A stretch of DNA of 64,000 nucleotides from Campylobacter concisus (GTDB lineage: Bacteria; Campylobacterota; Campylobacteria; Campylobacterales; Campylobacteraceae), in contig NZ_CP049270.1 in assembly GCF_003048595.2 (NCBI RefSeq), positions 1,612,001-1,676,000 of the forward strand, given 5' to 3'. Numbering within the stretch: position 1 is the stretch's first letter; the number at the start of each line of letters is the position of its first letter. Of the stretch, positions 15,362 through 23,561 are shown one piece after another. The position numbers and the translations under genes were made by a program. A model generated the notes under the pieces. The model did no database searches. It was not told where the DNA came from and saw only the letters and a program-made list of their open reading frames with translations.

Positions 15362-16966
15362 TTAATGTCCTATTGCAATCCAGTATGCAGGATATGCACT
15401 ATCTGTATCGGTATTTTGAATAGTGAATTTTTCCTTGAAAAATCCATTAATATGCACAGAATAGATACCGTTGTTCGGACTTGGCAGTCCAGGCGTTGCC
15501 ACTACCGATAGCGTCCAGTTTGGAAAAACTATAGGGAACATTATCTCTCTTTCTTCGCCTACGCCTAGATTTTGAATTTGCCCCCATTGGAGTATAAGCC
15601 CCGTTGGCAGCCCAACCCAGCCACTTGCACCCACACTGCCTCTTGAAAGTCCTAGTGCCTCCTTGAACTTTGCTAGCGTTGCAAATCTCATGTGAGACGG
15701 ACTATTTTTGCTTGCTTGTGCATTTCGAAAACATATCTCGCTATTTGCATCAAGATTTTTGTCTTGAGCCTCTGTTCTCATTAGAAAATGATCTGCCGTT
15801 ATCCATCTTCCTACAAAGTCTCCGTTTACATCTCTACCAACTATTGTGTTAGCAGTATTTAATGGGGTTGAAATTTGCTTAGCAAAGTTCTTTGCAGTAA
15901 CAAATCTGATATGTTTTGGGTCATCCTCTTTAAGTTGCTGTTGACGAAAGGCTATTTCACTATTTTCATCAAAGTGGGTATCTTGTGCTATTGCCTTTTG
16001 TAAGAAGTGTGAAGCAATAACCCATCTTCCTACAAAGTCTCCGTTTACATCGCGTCTTACTAAAGTATTGCTGGAAGAATTAGATGTCGCCTCTTTTAGC
16101 ATGTCAAGATTATATCCATCGGCAGTAACTACCTCTTTCCATGGATGCCAGCCACGGTCGAGATTATTTGTGCGATAAAATATCGGTTTTGTTCCGTCCT
16201 GAGATATTTGAACTATTGTCTGTTTGATCCAGTTTGCGTCTACGCGCTCTACAAGAACGTGAGCGTGCCTTGAGCCGCCGTAAGGCTGTGGAAATGTACC
16301 AGAGGTTTGATTTTCGACTGCACGATAAAAGCCAGTAGGGGTAGTGGTATCATCAATGTTTCGCAAAACAGGCATATTATCTAGCCCACCTAAGCCATAG
16401 TCACCTATTTTTAGGAATTTTTCATCGGTTTCTTGTTTGGTATATGCATCGTTTTTGTCAATCTTTTGTTTCAATGCTGCCATAAGAGTAGCTTCAGCAC
16501 TATCAATTAACTCCTTTATCTTTTTACTAGAGTATGTCTGGATTAAGTTACTAGTGGCATCATCAATAACTCCCATTATCTTTAGCTTCTCTAAGCTAAC
16601 CTTTAAAGCTTCTAAGTTACTCTTAAGAGTATTAAGCTCTGTTTGCCTGCCTTTAAAGTCATTAACAACATCTCTTATTTCTCTAAGAGCTGTTGTAGCT
16701 GTATTAATGGCTTCGCTAGTTTTACTATCTAACTCAGTACTTTTAGCAAGAGCCTCTTCTTCCAGCTTAGTTACAGCATCCTTTTCTTTTTTAAAATACT
16801 TAATAGCCCAAGACTTGTTTATGGCATCCCTATCATCTTTAGGGTCAGCCACATAAGCTATTCTTGAGCTTTTAGCATCAATTACTCTGCTTCCGTCAGG
16901 CAGATGATAGCTTTTTAAAAACTTATCATCTGTTCTCTCATTTTCTCTAAAAACTTCGTCTATCAT
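15362..16966 (-). CDS. Tail fibre with a non-T7 receptor-binding end
   Basis: 534 residues, similar in length to T7 gp17 (553). The N-terminal part has no obvious gp17 signature but is followed by a long coiled coil (about 65-185). Then come two repeats (VRRDVNGDFVGRW and VGRDVNGDFVGRW with HFL) and a C-terminus of the gp53-like fold seen on Mu/P2-like fibres (GWVGLPTGLILQWGQI, IMFPIVFPNW, AYWIAIGH). It should bind the cell surface receptor. The gene overlaps the gp16-like gene by 4 bases and the tip-coding part differs in codon use from the rest. Confidence 0.85.
   Translation of the reverse strand: MIDEVFRENERTDDKFLKSYHLPDGSRVIDAKSSRIAYVADPKDDRDAINKSWAIKYFKKEKDAVTKLEEEALAKSTELDSKTSEAINTATTALREIRDVVNDFKGRQTELNTLKSNLEALKVSLEKLKIMGVIDDATSNLIQTYSSKKIKELIDSAEATLMAALKQKIDKNDAYTKQETDEKFLKIGDYGLGGLDNMPVLRNIDDTTTPTGFYRAVENQTSGTFPQPYGGSRHAHVLVERVDANWIKQTIVQISQDGTKPIFYRTNNLDRGWHPWKEVVTADGYNLDMLKEATSNSSSNTLVRRDVNGDFVGRWVIASHFLQKAIAQDTHFDENSEIAFRQQQLKEDDPKHIRFVTAKNFAKQISTPLNTANTIVGRDVNGDFVGRWITADHFLMRTEAQDKNLDANSEICFRNAQASKNSPSHMRFATLAKFKEALGLSRGSVGASGWVGLPTGLILQWGQIQNLGVGEEREIMFPIVFPNWTLSVVATPGLPSPNNGIYSVHINGFFKEKFTIQNTDTDSAYPAYWIAIGH
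15803..15832 (+). repeat. 30-bp direct repeat in the tail-fibre gene, copy 1
   Basis: Identical to 16022-16051, 219 bp apart in frame, encoding the DVNGDFVGRW unit. Recombination between copies would delete or add one 73-residue module of the fibre. Confidence 0.85.
16022..16051 (+). repeat. 30-bp direct repeat in the tail-fibre gene, copy 2
   Basis: Second exact copy of the repeat at 15803-15832; 219 bp is a multiple of three, so module loss or gain would keep the frame. Confidence 0.85.
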
Positions 16967-19900
16967 TGTTTATCTCTCCTTAACATCCAAAGTGGTCTTT
17001 GTCTATTTGCCTCATTAGCAAGAGCAGGGTCAAACCTTGTTTCAATATCTTTTTGTATCTTTGCCTTAACCTTATCTATGCGTTCTTCCTCTTTGGTTAC
17101 ATAGATTTGTTTAGCATTTGTATAAAAGTTTGAGATTATCTCTTGAATAAAGGCAGCCTTATCGCTATCTAGCATTAGCTCTTGATAGCTTGGGTTATTT
17201 AGTAGATTTGTTAGGGCTTCTTTTAAACCCAACTCTTTAACAATACCTCTAATAATGGTTTTATCAACAGCCTCTATTGGTAGATTAACACCATTAAAAC
17301 TAATAGTATTTCCCTTTAGGGGCTCTACATCAACTCCAAGACTAGCTAGCTCATACTCTAAAGAGTTTCTATCAAATACAGCTGTATTGGTAACACCAAA
17401 GAATAGCTTTTCAGACTTAGCTCTAGGTTCTCCAAAGAGGTCTAAGGCTACTGGCATCTTTCCAAAAGGTGTATTAGCCATTATATAGTCCAGAAACTCT
17501 TGCTTCTCTGTCTTGCTATCATCAAGCCAGTGCTCTCTTATAACTTTATTAGCCGAGCTCATAGGGACAAAAGAGCCTATCATATTGTAAGCGTACTTAG
17601 TCATACGCTCCCCTTTATCGTTGTTAGGGTCACTAAAGAGGTTCATAAAATCTTTTACACCCTTTAGATAGGTCTTATCTGTTAGGGTCTTTGTAACTGC
17701 TCCAATCGTTGCTATGAAGTAACTCTCATCTTGTTCAGGGTCGCTCTCTACTTTATCCCAAGCACTAAGAGTGTTAGCTACAAGGGCTACTAGAGATGAT
17801 ACTGGGTCAAGCCCATCAAAGCTATAGGCTTTATCTCCTATGATTATGCTGTTTTCAGGGATATTGGCTAAGCTTAAAGCATTTCTTACTTTGCTATCTG
17901 TTGTAGTTATGATTAAGCCATTTCTATAAAGCTCCCAAATAGCTCCTATTAAAGAAGCACTAACAACTACTTGAGATATTGCTTGAGCCTTTCTTGTTCC
18001 TCCAGCTGCAAAATCACTTAACCACTCTCTACTAAAAGCATTAAATGGTGGCATTCTTCTTAATAGCTCTTTTGTGATATTTCCTGGAGTTGTCCTAAAT
18101 GGCACAGCAAGTCTTGCTGCCATCTTCATAAGGATATTAGGGCTGTTTGCCATCTCTTGAAGCCAAATGAGAGGTTGGTTTATACCTATTGAGCCCTTTG
18201 CTAAGTTATGATATATAGGCTGTGTTAAAGCATCAAAGGGGTTAGCCTTAGAAACTGGAGTTGTAAAGGTTGTTCTTCTAGCTACGTCTATGGCTCTGCT
18301 GTGCTGTTTAGTGGTTGGATTATTAATCACATTACTGAAATACTCAGCTTGCTCTAGCTTTGAGCCAAACTTAAGACCTTTTTCATTCATAGTCTCTATT
18401 GCTTGTCTATAAAGCTCCCCTTTATAAGCTATGTTTTTAAACACTTCATCTACACCTGTTAAGGCTCTAAAGATAAAGTTATAGGTTAAATCAGCCACGT
18501 AGTCTTTAGCATTAGCTTGCTCTCTCATCGCTTTAGGGATTAGCTTGCCATCTTCATCAAACATCTTTCCAAAGAGACCTTTAACGTTAGCTGTTAAAGC
18601 TTCGTTCCACTTCTCGCCTATATCAAGCTGAGGCTTATTTGTTAAAAAGGCTTTTATGGCATTACCATTCTTACCATCTTTAGAATATTTAGCTAGCTTT
18701 AGGCTATCTTTAAAACCAGCCACATAACCAGCCCATTTATAGTAGTATTCTTTAAAATGCTTTAAATCTCTGTCTATGATGGTTCTACCACTAAGAGCTA
18801 ATAAGTGCTCTGTCTCTCTTAAGCCAACCATTGTTAAGTTGCCAAGAATGTTTTTTAAGTGCGTAGCTGGAGATGAGAGCATACCTCCTTGTCTTGCACC
18901 AAAGACTACATCAAGCCAGTCGCCACCTCTTGAAGCCTTTTTGGTTAGGTTAGCTCCCTCTTTTATGCTTCTTTCATAAGCTATTGCATACGAGTTTAAA
19001 GCTTTGTTTATGCCTGAGAGACCTCCAAGATTAGTAACATTCATCTCAAGCTCTTCAGCTGGTAGGTCTTTTATTTTAAATGGCTTATCTAACATCTTAT
19101 GAGCGTTTAAGCCTCTACCTATCTCTGAGCTTATGCCTTTAAACATATCTTGCATACGTCCGTGCTGAAGCATCTTTGTATAAAGCTCTGTTGCCTCTGC
19201 TAGATCAGTAGCCCCTTTTGCTGTATAAGCTTTGATACCATCATATAAATCCTTACCAAAGTCATTTAGAGTTCTACCTATGGCTACTACTTTAGCATTA
19301 ACATTTAGCACACCTTTGTAAGCATTTCTAACAAAGTCCATATCCACATCATAAGTGTTAGAGATTTCCTCTACCTCTTTGTGGGATACTTTGGTTTTGT
19401 TAAGACTGCTCTCTAACTCATCTACATGGGCTACAACGTCGTCTTTAGTTACAAGCTTTTCTGAGATACTCTTTGGGGCTTCTTTAGCTTGCATAGGCTC
19501 GCTCTCTTTGCCCATAAGCTTATTGGCTCTACTGGTATCAAGGGCTTCTTGAAGCTCTTTTGTTCTCTCTTTATTGATAGTTTCTTTTACCTCTTCTTTA
19601 GGTATCTTAAGCCCTTTTTCTCTTGCAACTTCCTCTATCTTGTTTTCATAGTAACCTGCTGAGCCATTAGCTTTTATAGCAATATCTCTTTTAATAAGAC
19701 TTATGCCTTTAAAAGCTCCTTCTACAAATGCACCAAGCCCAGCATTCTCTAATGTATGCTTAAACCTTAGCATAGTAGCACTATCCCCTTCTTTGGCTCT
19801 TAAGGCATCAAAGAGAGCGTTATCTATTGGGCTATCTTTAGCAAGATCACTAAGCTTGGTATCTTTACCATCAAAGGCTGTAAAATCTACACTAGCACCT

Positions 19901-20715
19901 CTAGCCATACCAAGTAGTGCTGGATTTTTAATGGTATTTGCAAAAGCTCCGGCTTTAGTTACACCTACATAAGGGATTAAGAATTGAGCTAAGGTTCTTA
20001 TGCTCTCTCCAAAAGTATCTTTATCTTTTGGGAGTATCTTAGAGAAGTCTATAATGTCTTGTTCGTTAGGGTCATTAGGATATAAAGACTTTTGGTGCTC
20101 TATCATCTCTCCTAAGTTTTTACCACTCCACACATCATCAGCCCAAATCTGAGCCCTCTCAGGTAATCTTGAGATACCTCTTACGCTGTCATATACTAAA
20201 TCCTTAGTGTTTTCAGCTGCATCTAAAGCACCCCCAAGAGTGTTATAGCCAGTCTCCCATAGGTAGTATTTAAGCTTATTGGTGTGATACATCCTATATC
20301 TCATATCATCAATATCTGTCATAGCCCCTATGTTGGCTAAAACGTTAGCGTCCTCTGGGCTAATATTTACTAAGCCTTTGTTTCTAAGGTTATATCCAGC
20401 TCTTGCTATATATGCTCCGTCTTCATCTATCAACCCCTTTTTATAAAGCACGTAAGCATCATCAGCTGATTTAATATTAAAAGGGTCAGCTACTTTGCCT
20501 TGCTCGTTTAAAGGGTAATCAGGAGTAGGGGTGTTATCTATTGAGATACCTAGCTGTTCTCTAAGAACCATAGGCTCAGGCATAGTGGCTTCTTTAGTTG
20601 ATGGACTAGCATCACTTATTAAAGAAGTCTTTGTCGAGCTCTCCTTTGCCTCCTGATGTTGTAGATTTGAGGTCATCATATTTTCCACTTGTGATTGGTC
20701 TTTTGCTACCTGCAT
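16963..20715 (-). CDS. Internal virion protein, gp16-position (DNA ejection)
   Basis: 1250 residues, near T7 gp16 (1318) and in the same place, after the gp15-like protein and before the fibre. Long helical, Ala/Lys-rich stretches dominate. No lytic transglycosylase domain is apparent at the N-terminus, unlike T7 gp16, so wall passage may rely on another protein. In T7 the gp14-15-16 core extends through the envelope to eject DNA. The first ATG has AAAGGA 8 bases upstream but gives a 104-base overlap with the previous gene; later Met codons are possible starts. Confidence 0.8.
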   Translation of the reverse strand: MQVAKDQSQVENMMTSNLQHQEAKESSTKTSLISDASPSTKEATMPEPMVLREQLGISIDNTPTPDYPLNEQGKVADPFNIKSADDAYVLYKKGLIDEDGAYIARAGYNLRNKGLVNISPEDANVLANIGAMTDIDDMRYRMYHTNKLKYYLWETGYNTLGGALDAAENTKDLVYDSVRGISRLPERAQIWADDVWSGKNLGEMIEHQKSLYPNDPNEQDIIDFSKILPKDKDTFGESIRTLAQFLIPYVGVTKAGAFANTIKNPALLGMARGASVDFTAFDGKDTKLSDLAKDSPIDNALFDALRAKEGDSATMLRFKHTLENAGLGAFVEGAFKGISLIKRDIAIKANGSAGYYENKIEEVAREKGLKIPKEEVKETINKERTKELQEALDTSRANKLMGKESEPMQAKEAPKSISEKLVTKDDVVAHVDELESSLNKTKVSHKEVEEISNTYDVDMDFVRNAYKGVLNVNAKVVAIGRTLNDFGKDLYDGIKAYTAKGATDLAEATELYTKMLQHGRMQDMFKGISSEIGRGLNAHKMLDKPFKIKDLPAEELEMNVTNLGGLSGINKALNSYAIAYERSIKEGANLTKKASRGGDWLDVVFGARQGGMLSSPATHLKNILGNLTMVGLRETEHLLALSGRTIIDRDLKHFKEYYYKWAGYVAGFKDSLKLAKYSKDGKNGNAIKAFLTNKPQLDIGEKWNEALTANVKGLFGKMFDEDGKLIPKAMREQANAKDYVADLTYNFIFRALTGVDEVFKNIAYKGELYRQAIETMNEKGLKFGSKLEQAEYFSNVINNPTTKQHSRAIDVARRTTFTTPVSKANPFDALTQPIYHNLAKGSIGINQPLIWLQEMANSPNILMKMAARLAVPFRTTPGNITKELLRRMPPFNAFSREWLSDFAAGGTRKAQAISQVVVSASLIGAIWELYRNGLIITTTDSKVRNALSLANIPENSIIIGDKAYSFDGLDPVSSLVALVANTLSAWDKVESDPEQDESYFIATIGAVTKTLTDKTYLKGVKDFMNLFSDPNNDKGERMTKYAYNMIGSFVPMSSANKVIREHWLDDSKTEKQEFLDYIMANTPFGKMPVALDLFGEPRAKSEKLFFGVTNTAVFDRNSLEYELASLGVDVEPLKGNTISFNGVNLPIEAVDKTIIRGIVKELGLKEALTNLLNNPSYQELMLDSDKAAFIQEIISNFYTNAKQIYVTKEEERIDKVKAKIQKDIETRFDPALANEANRQRPLWMLRRDKQ

Positions 20716-22423
20716 CTACTTTATCCTTTTGTGTTGTCTTTTTTCCTATATATTCAGGGTTTATAAGCCCACTATCTTCGTTTATAACTCTTGATGTTAA
20801 TTCATCAAAGAAGCTGTTTATATCGCTTATGCTTACCTTTCTACCCTCTTGCTGTGCTCTCTCTAAAAAGCGAGTACACTCTCTATTTATTAGTTGTAGA
20901 GCTTTTGTGGCATCTCCTTGTAGCTTTTGACCTAACGTATCTAGCATAGGTTTTCCTACACGATTTTCTAAAGCTTCTTTTAGATATGTAAAGGACTTCC
21001 ACTCAGCTGTTCCACTACCCATACCTATGCTTTTTAGACCAGTCTCTGTATCTCCTATGCTCTTTAACAAGCTTGAATAATCAGCCTTTGTAAGGTTTGC
21101 CTTGTTTGCTTCTACGTCCTCAAAGGTAAGCTTGCCTCCTTGATTTCTTAGTAGTAAGCGAGTATAGACCTCAGTATTAGAAGTCTCAGCAAAGCCTGCA
21201 TTTTGACTTAGGCTAACACTAGCTTTCATAAGTCTTGCTCCCTCTTCTGCACTTATCTGACCGCTATTTATCATTGAAGCTACTTCAAAAGGCATACTAT
21301 TGGCTTGTTTAGTCTTGCTAGCTGGGTCTAAAAGGTCATTAGAAAATATTCGCACCCAAAGGTTAGCTGCATTCTTTTCTTGAGCTTTCTTAAGTAAAGC
21401 CTCTTGCTCTTTCCTATACTCCTCTTTAGCCTTTATGCTTTGAGCTTCTAGGTTGTTTATGATGTCCTTATATGGCATTGATAAAACTCCAGCCTTAGAG
21501 TTGCTATCAACTACCTTGTCATAAAGTAAAGTTCCATCAGCATCTCTTAGATTTCTAAGGGCATATAGGGTTGTATCAGCTCTTTTAAAGTTACCCACTG
21601 CAATATCATCAAGCACCTTATCTCCAGTTCTACTTACCACAAAGCTTGCTAGCTCGTTTGGGCTTATGTAATCTCCTCCCTCGCTTTGCCTTGTTTGAAT
21701 AGATATGGAGTTCATAGTCTCTTGAAATGAAGCAGGGTTTAAGTTGCCTTTATCATATAAGCTATCCACATAGTGGTTTATCAAAGTGCCAGTAGAGTTT
21801 AAAAGCTTATTTCTTCTATCTTGGATGTAAGCCTTGTTATACTCCTCTTCTCCAGCAAGCAAGGCGTTTTTAGCCATTAAAATACCACTCTCACTCATCA
21901 TTCCATTACGTTCATTTGAGTTCATATACTCTTCATTAAAAACACTCTTATATGTATCTTTATAAAGGGCATCTATCCTTGCTCTAGGGTTTGGGTCATC
22001 TACAAAGTAGTTGCTAGCCTTTAACTGCTCTAAGAACTGAGCCTTTAAATCAACTGCTCTAGCTTCATCCTCAGTAGCTCTATAACCTCTCTTGTAAGCC
22101 TCTTCAGAGTGCAAGAAGCCACTAACCCTTGAGCTATCCATCTCAAGCCTCTCGTTGGCATCTTGCATACCTCTTAAGGTATCTTCCTTTACATTCTCTT
22201 GATATTTAGCTCCTGCTATCCTTACAGTGTTACCTGCAAGCTCTTTTAGTAGCCCTCCTATCCTAGCATTTTGTCCTGCACGCTGCACGTCAGAGTTTAG
22301 GCTCAAATCAGTAGGCACATACATGTTTATAGGCTGTGCTACAACGCTTGGCACTGACGAGCTACGAGATAGCATAGGGGTATCAACTCTCCTAACTGCT
22401 ATCCTAGAGTTTTCTATTCTCAT
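20612..22423 (-). CDS. Internal virion protein, gp15-position
   Basis: 603 residues (T7 gp15 747), largely helical with low cysteine content. It follows the gp14-like gene by 3 bases. In T7, gp15 forms the middle part of the ejection tube with gp16. I base the call on order, size and helical character. Confidence 0.75.
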   Translation of the reverse strand: MRIENSRIAVRRVDTPMLSRSSSVPSVVAQPINMYVPTDLSLNSDVQRAGQNARIGGLLKELAGNTVRIAGAKYQENVKEDTLRGMQDANERLEMDSSRVSGFLHSEEAYKRGYRATEDEARAVDLKAQFLEQLKASNYFVDDPNPRARIDALYKDTYKSVFNEEYMNSNERNGMMSESGILMAKNALLAGEEEYNKAYIQDRRNKLLNSTGTLINHYVDSLYDKGNLNPASFQETMNSISIQTRQSEGGDYISPNELASFVVSRTGDKVLDDIAVGNFKRADTTLYALRNLRDADGTLLYDKVVDSNSKAGVLSMPYKDIINNLEAQSIKAKEEYRKEQEALLKKAQEKNAANLWVRIFSNDLLDPASKTKQANSMPFEVASMINSGQISAEEGARLMKASVSLSQNAGFAETSNTEVYTRLLLRNQGGKLTFEDVEANKANLTKADYSSLLKSIGDTETGLKSIGMGSGTAEWKSFTYLKEALENRVGKPMLDTLGQKLQGDATKALQLINRECTRFLERAQQEGRKVSISDINSFFDELTSRVINEDSGLINPEYIGKKTTQKDKVDAGSKRPITSGKYDDLKSTTSGGKGELDKDFFNK

Positions 22424-22426
22424 TTA

Positions 22427-23077
22427 TTACCCCCAATTCGACTTAAAGTTAGGTGCATGAGAAGAGCTTTTAATCATAAGGTTCTGTACGTGGCTAGCTC
22501 CTGCTTTTGTAGTTTTAGATGTTGCTTGTGAGCTTTGTTTTAATAGCCCTGCATCTCCAAAAGCAGAGCTTACTGAGCCATACATCTGCAAGCCTCCCAC
22601 AGCTCCTGCAAGGGCTGCTTCAAGTCCTGTTGCGCCCCCACTTTTATATTGTGACCTTAAGCTAGCTGTTTTGTTTGAATAGTTGCCAGACATTCTCTCA
22701 TACTCTCTAGCATTCTGAGCGCGTTCGTTCTCTTCATTTTGGTTTATAACACTTAGGTCTTGGTTCTCATTAAATCTTGAAGCATTAAATAGTGCATCTA
22801 TTGAGTTACCAACTAAACCGCCACTCTCAACTCTTAACCTAGCTCTCTCACGTAGAGCCTCAGCCTCTCTTTTTTGCCTCTCAACTGCTCCCTTATCTGC
22901 TATCTGCTGGCTTTGTTCTTTTAAAGCTACTTGCCCAGCCATCATGTTGCTCTCTTGTTGCTTTAACTCAGCGTCTATGGCTCTGTTTTGTGCTTTACCT
23001 TGCTCTATGGTTTGGTAGGCTGTAGTTGCCATAGACATAGCTGCCATTGCTATCGGTATAGCCATCATATAACACAT
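22427..23077 (-). CDS. Internal virion protein, gp14-like
   Basis: 216 residues (T7 gp14 196). It opens with an Ala/Met-rich hydrophobic helix (MAIPIAMAAMSMATTAYQTI) then a long Gln/Glu/Arg helix (QESNMMAGQVALKEQ, REAEALRERARLRVESGG), the pattern common to podoviral gp14 proteins. In T7 it inserts in the outer membrane on ejection. Confidence 0.82.
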   Translation of the reverse strand: MCYMMAIPIAMAAMSMATTAYQTIEQGKAQNRAIDAELKQQESNMMAGQVALKEQSQQIADKGAVERQKREAEALRERARLRVESGGLVGNSIDALFNASRFNENQDLSVINQNEENERAQNAREYERMSGNYSNKTASLRSQYKSGGATGLEAALAGAVGGLQMYGSVSSAFGDAGLLKQSSQATSKTTKAGASHVQNLMIKSSSHAPNFKSNWG

Positions 23078-23078
23078 C

Positions 23079-23561
23079 TTAAAAATCTCCTTTATCTAAA
23101 TAGAATAAATCAAATAGCTCGTCTTTGTCTTTGAAAGTTACGTAGGTATTAGCAAACTTAAAGCCTAAGCTTCTAAGCCACTTTATAGAGGGTTTGTTAT
23201 TTAAGCTTACATAGTTATAAACCCTTGTAAGACCCAGTTTAAAGAAGCAGTAAGCTATGCCATCATAACAAAATGAGTTAGTGCTAAATAAGTGCTTATT
23301 AAAAAGCTCATCGCTACAAAGCACCCATACAATACCTATGCTCTCATCCTTGCTATCTCTAGCAACTCCACCAGCCCCTATGCACTTCTCATCTTCATCT
23401 AGTAGTAGCCAAGCTATGATAGAGTTATCTAGGCTTTCCTTTAGGGCTTGTTTAGGGCTTATATCGCTTTGTGCTTTTAGCTCATCTACCTCACGCTTGC
23501 AAATCTTAAGAGCCTTAGCTATCTCCCAATAGCTAGGCTTATATGTAAGTGTTCTTATCAT
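23079..23561 (-). CDS. GNAT-like acetyltransferase-fold protein, gp13 position
   Basis: 160 residues. The end IAYCFFKLGLTRVYNYVSLNNKPSIKWLRSLGFKF is the classic GNAT motif B (N...S...L...GF), and the middle carries IIAWLLLDEDEKCIGAGGVAR. T7-like phages commonly have such a gene between the tubular B protein and gp14; T7 gp13 occupies this slot. It may assist virion assembly or modify a virion protein. It abuts both neighbours (4-base overlap and 1-base gap). Confidence 0.8.
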   Translation of the reverse strand: MIRTLTYKPSYWEIAKALKICKREVDELKAQSDISPKQALKESLDNSIIAWLLLDEDEKCIGAGGVARDSKDESIGIVWVLCSDELFNKHLFSTNSFCYDGIAYCFFKLGLTRVYNYVSLNNKPSIKWLRSLGFKFANTYVTFKDKDELFDLFYLDKGDF

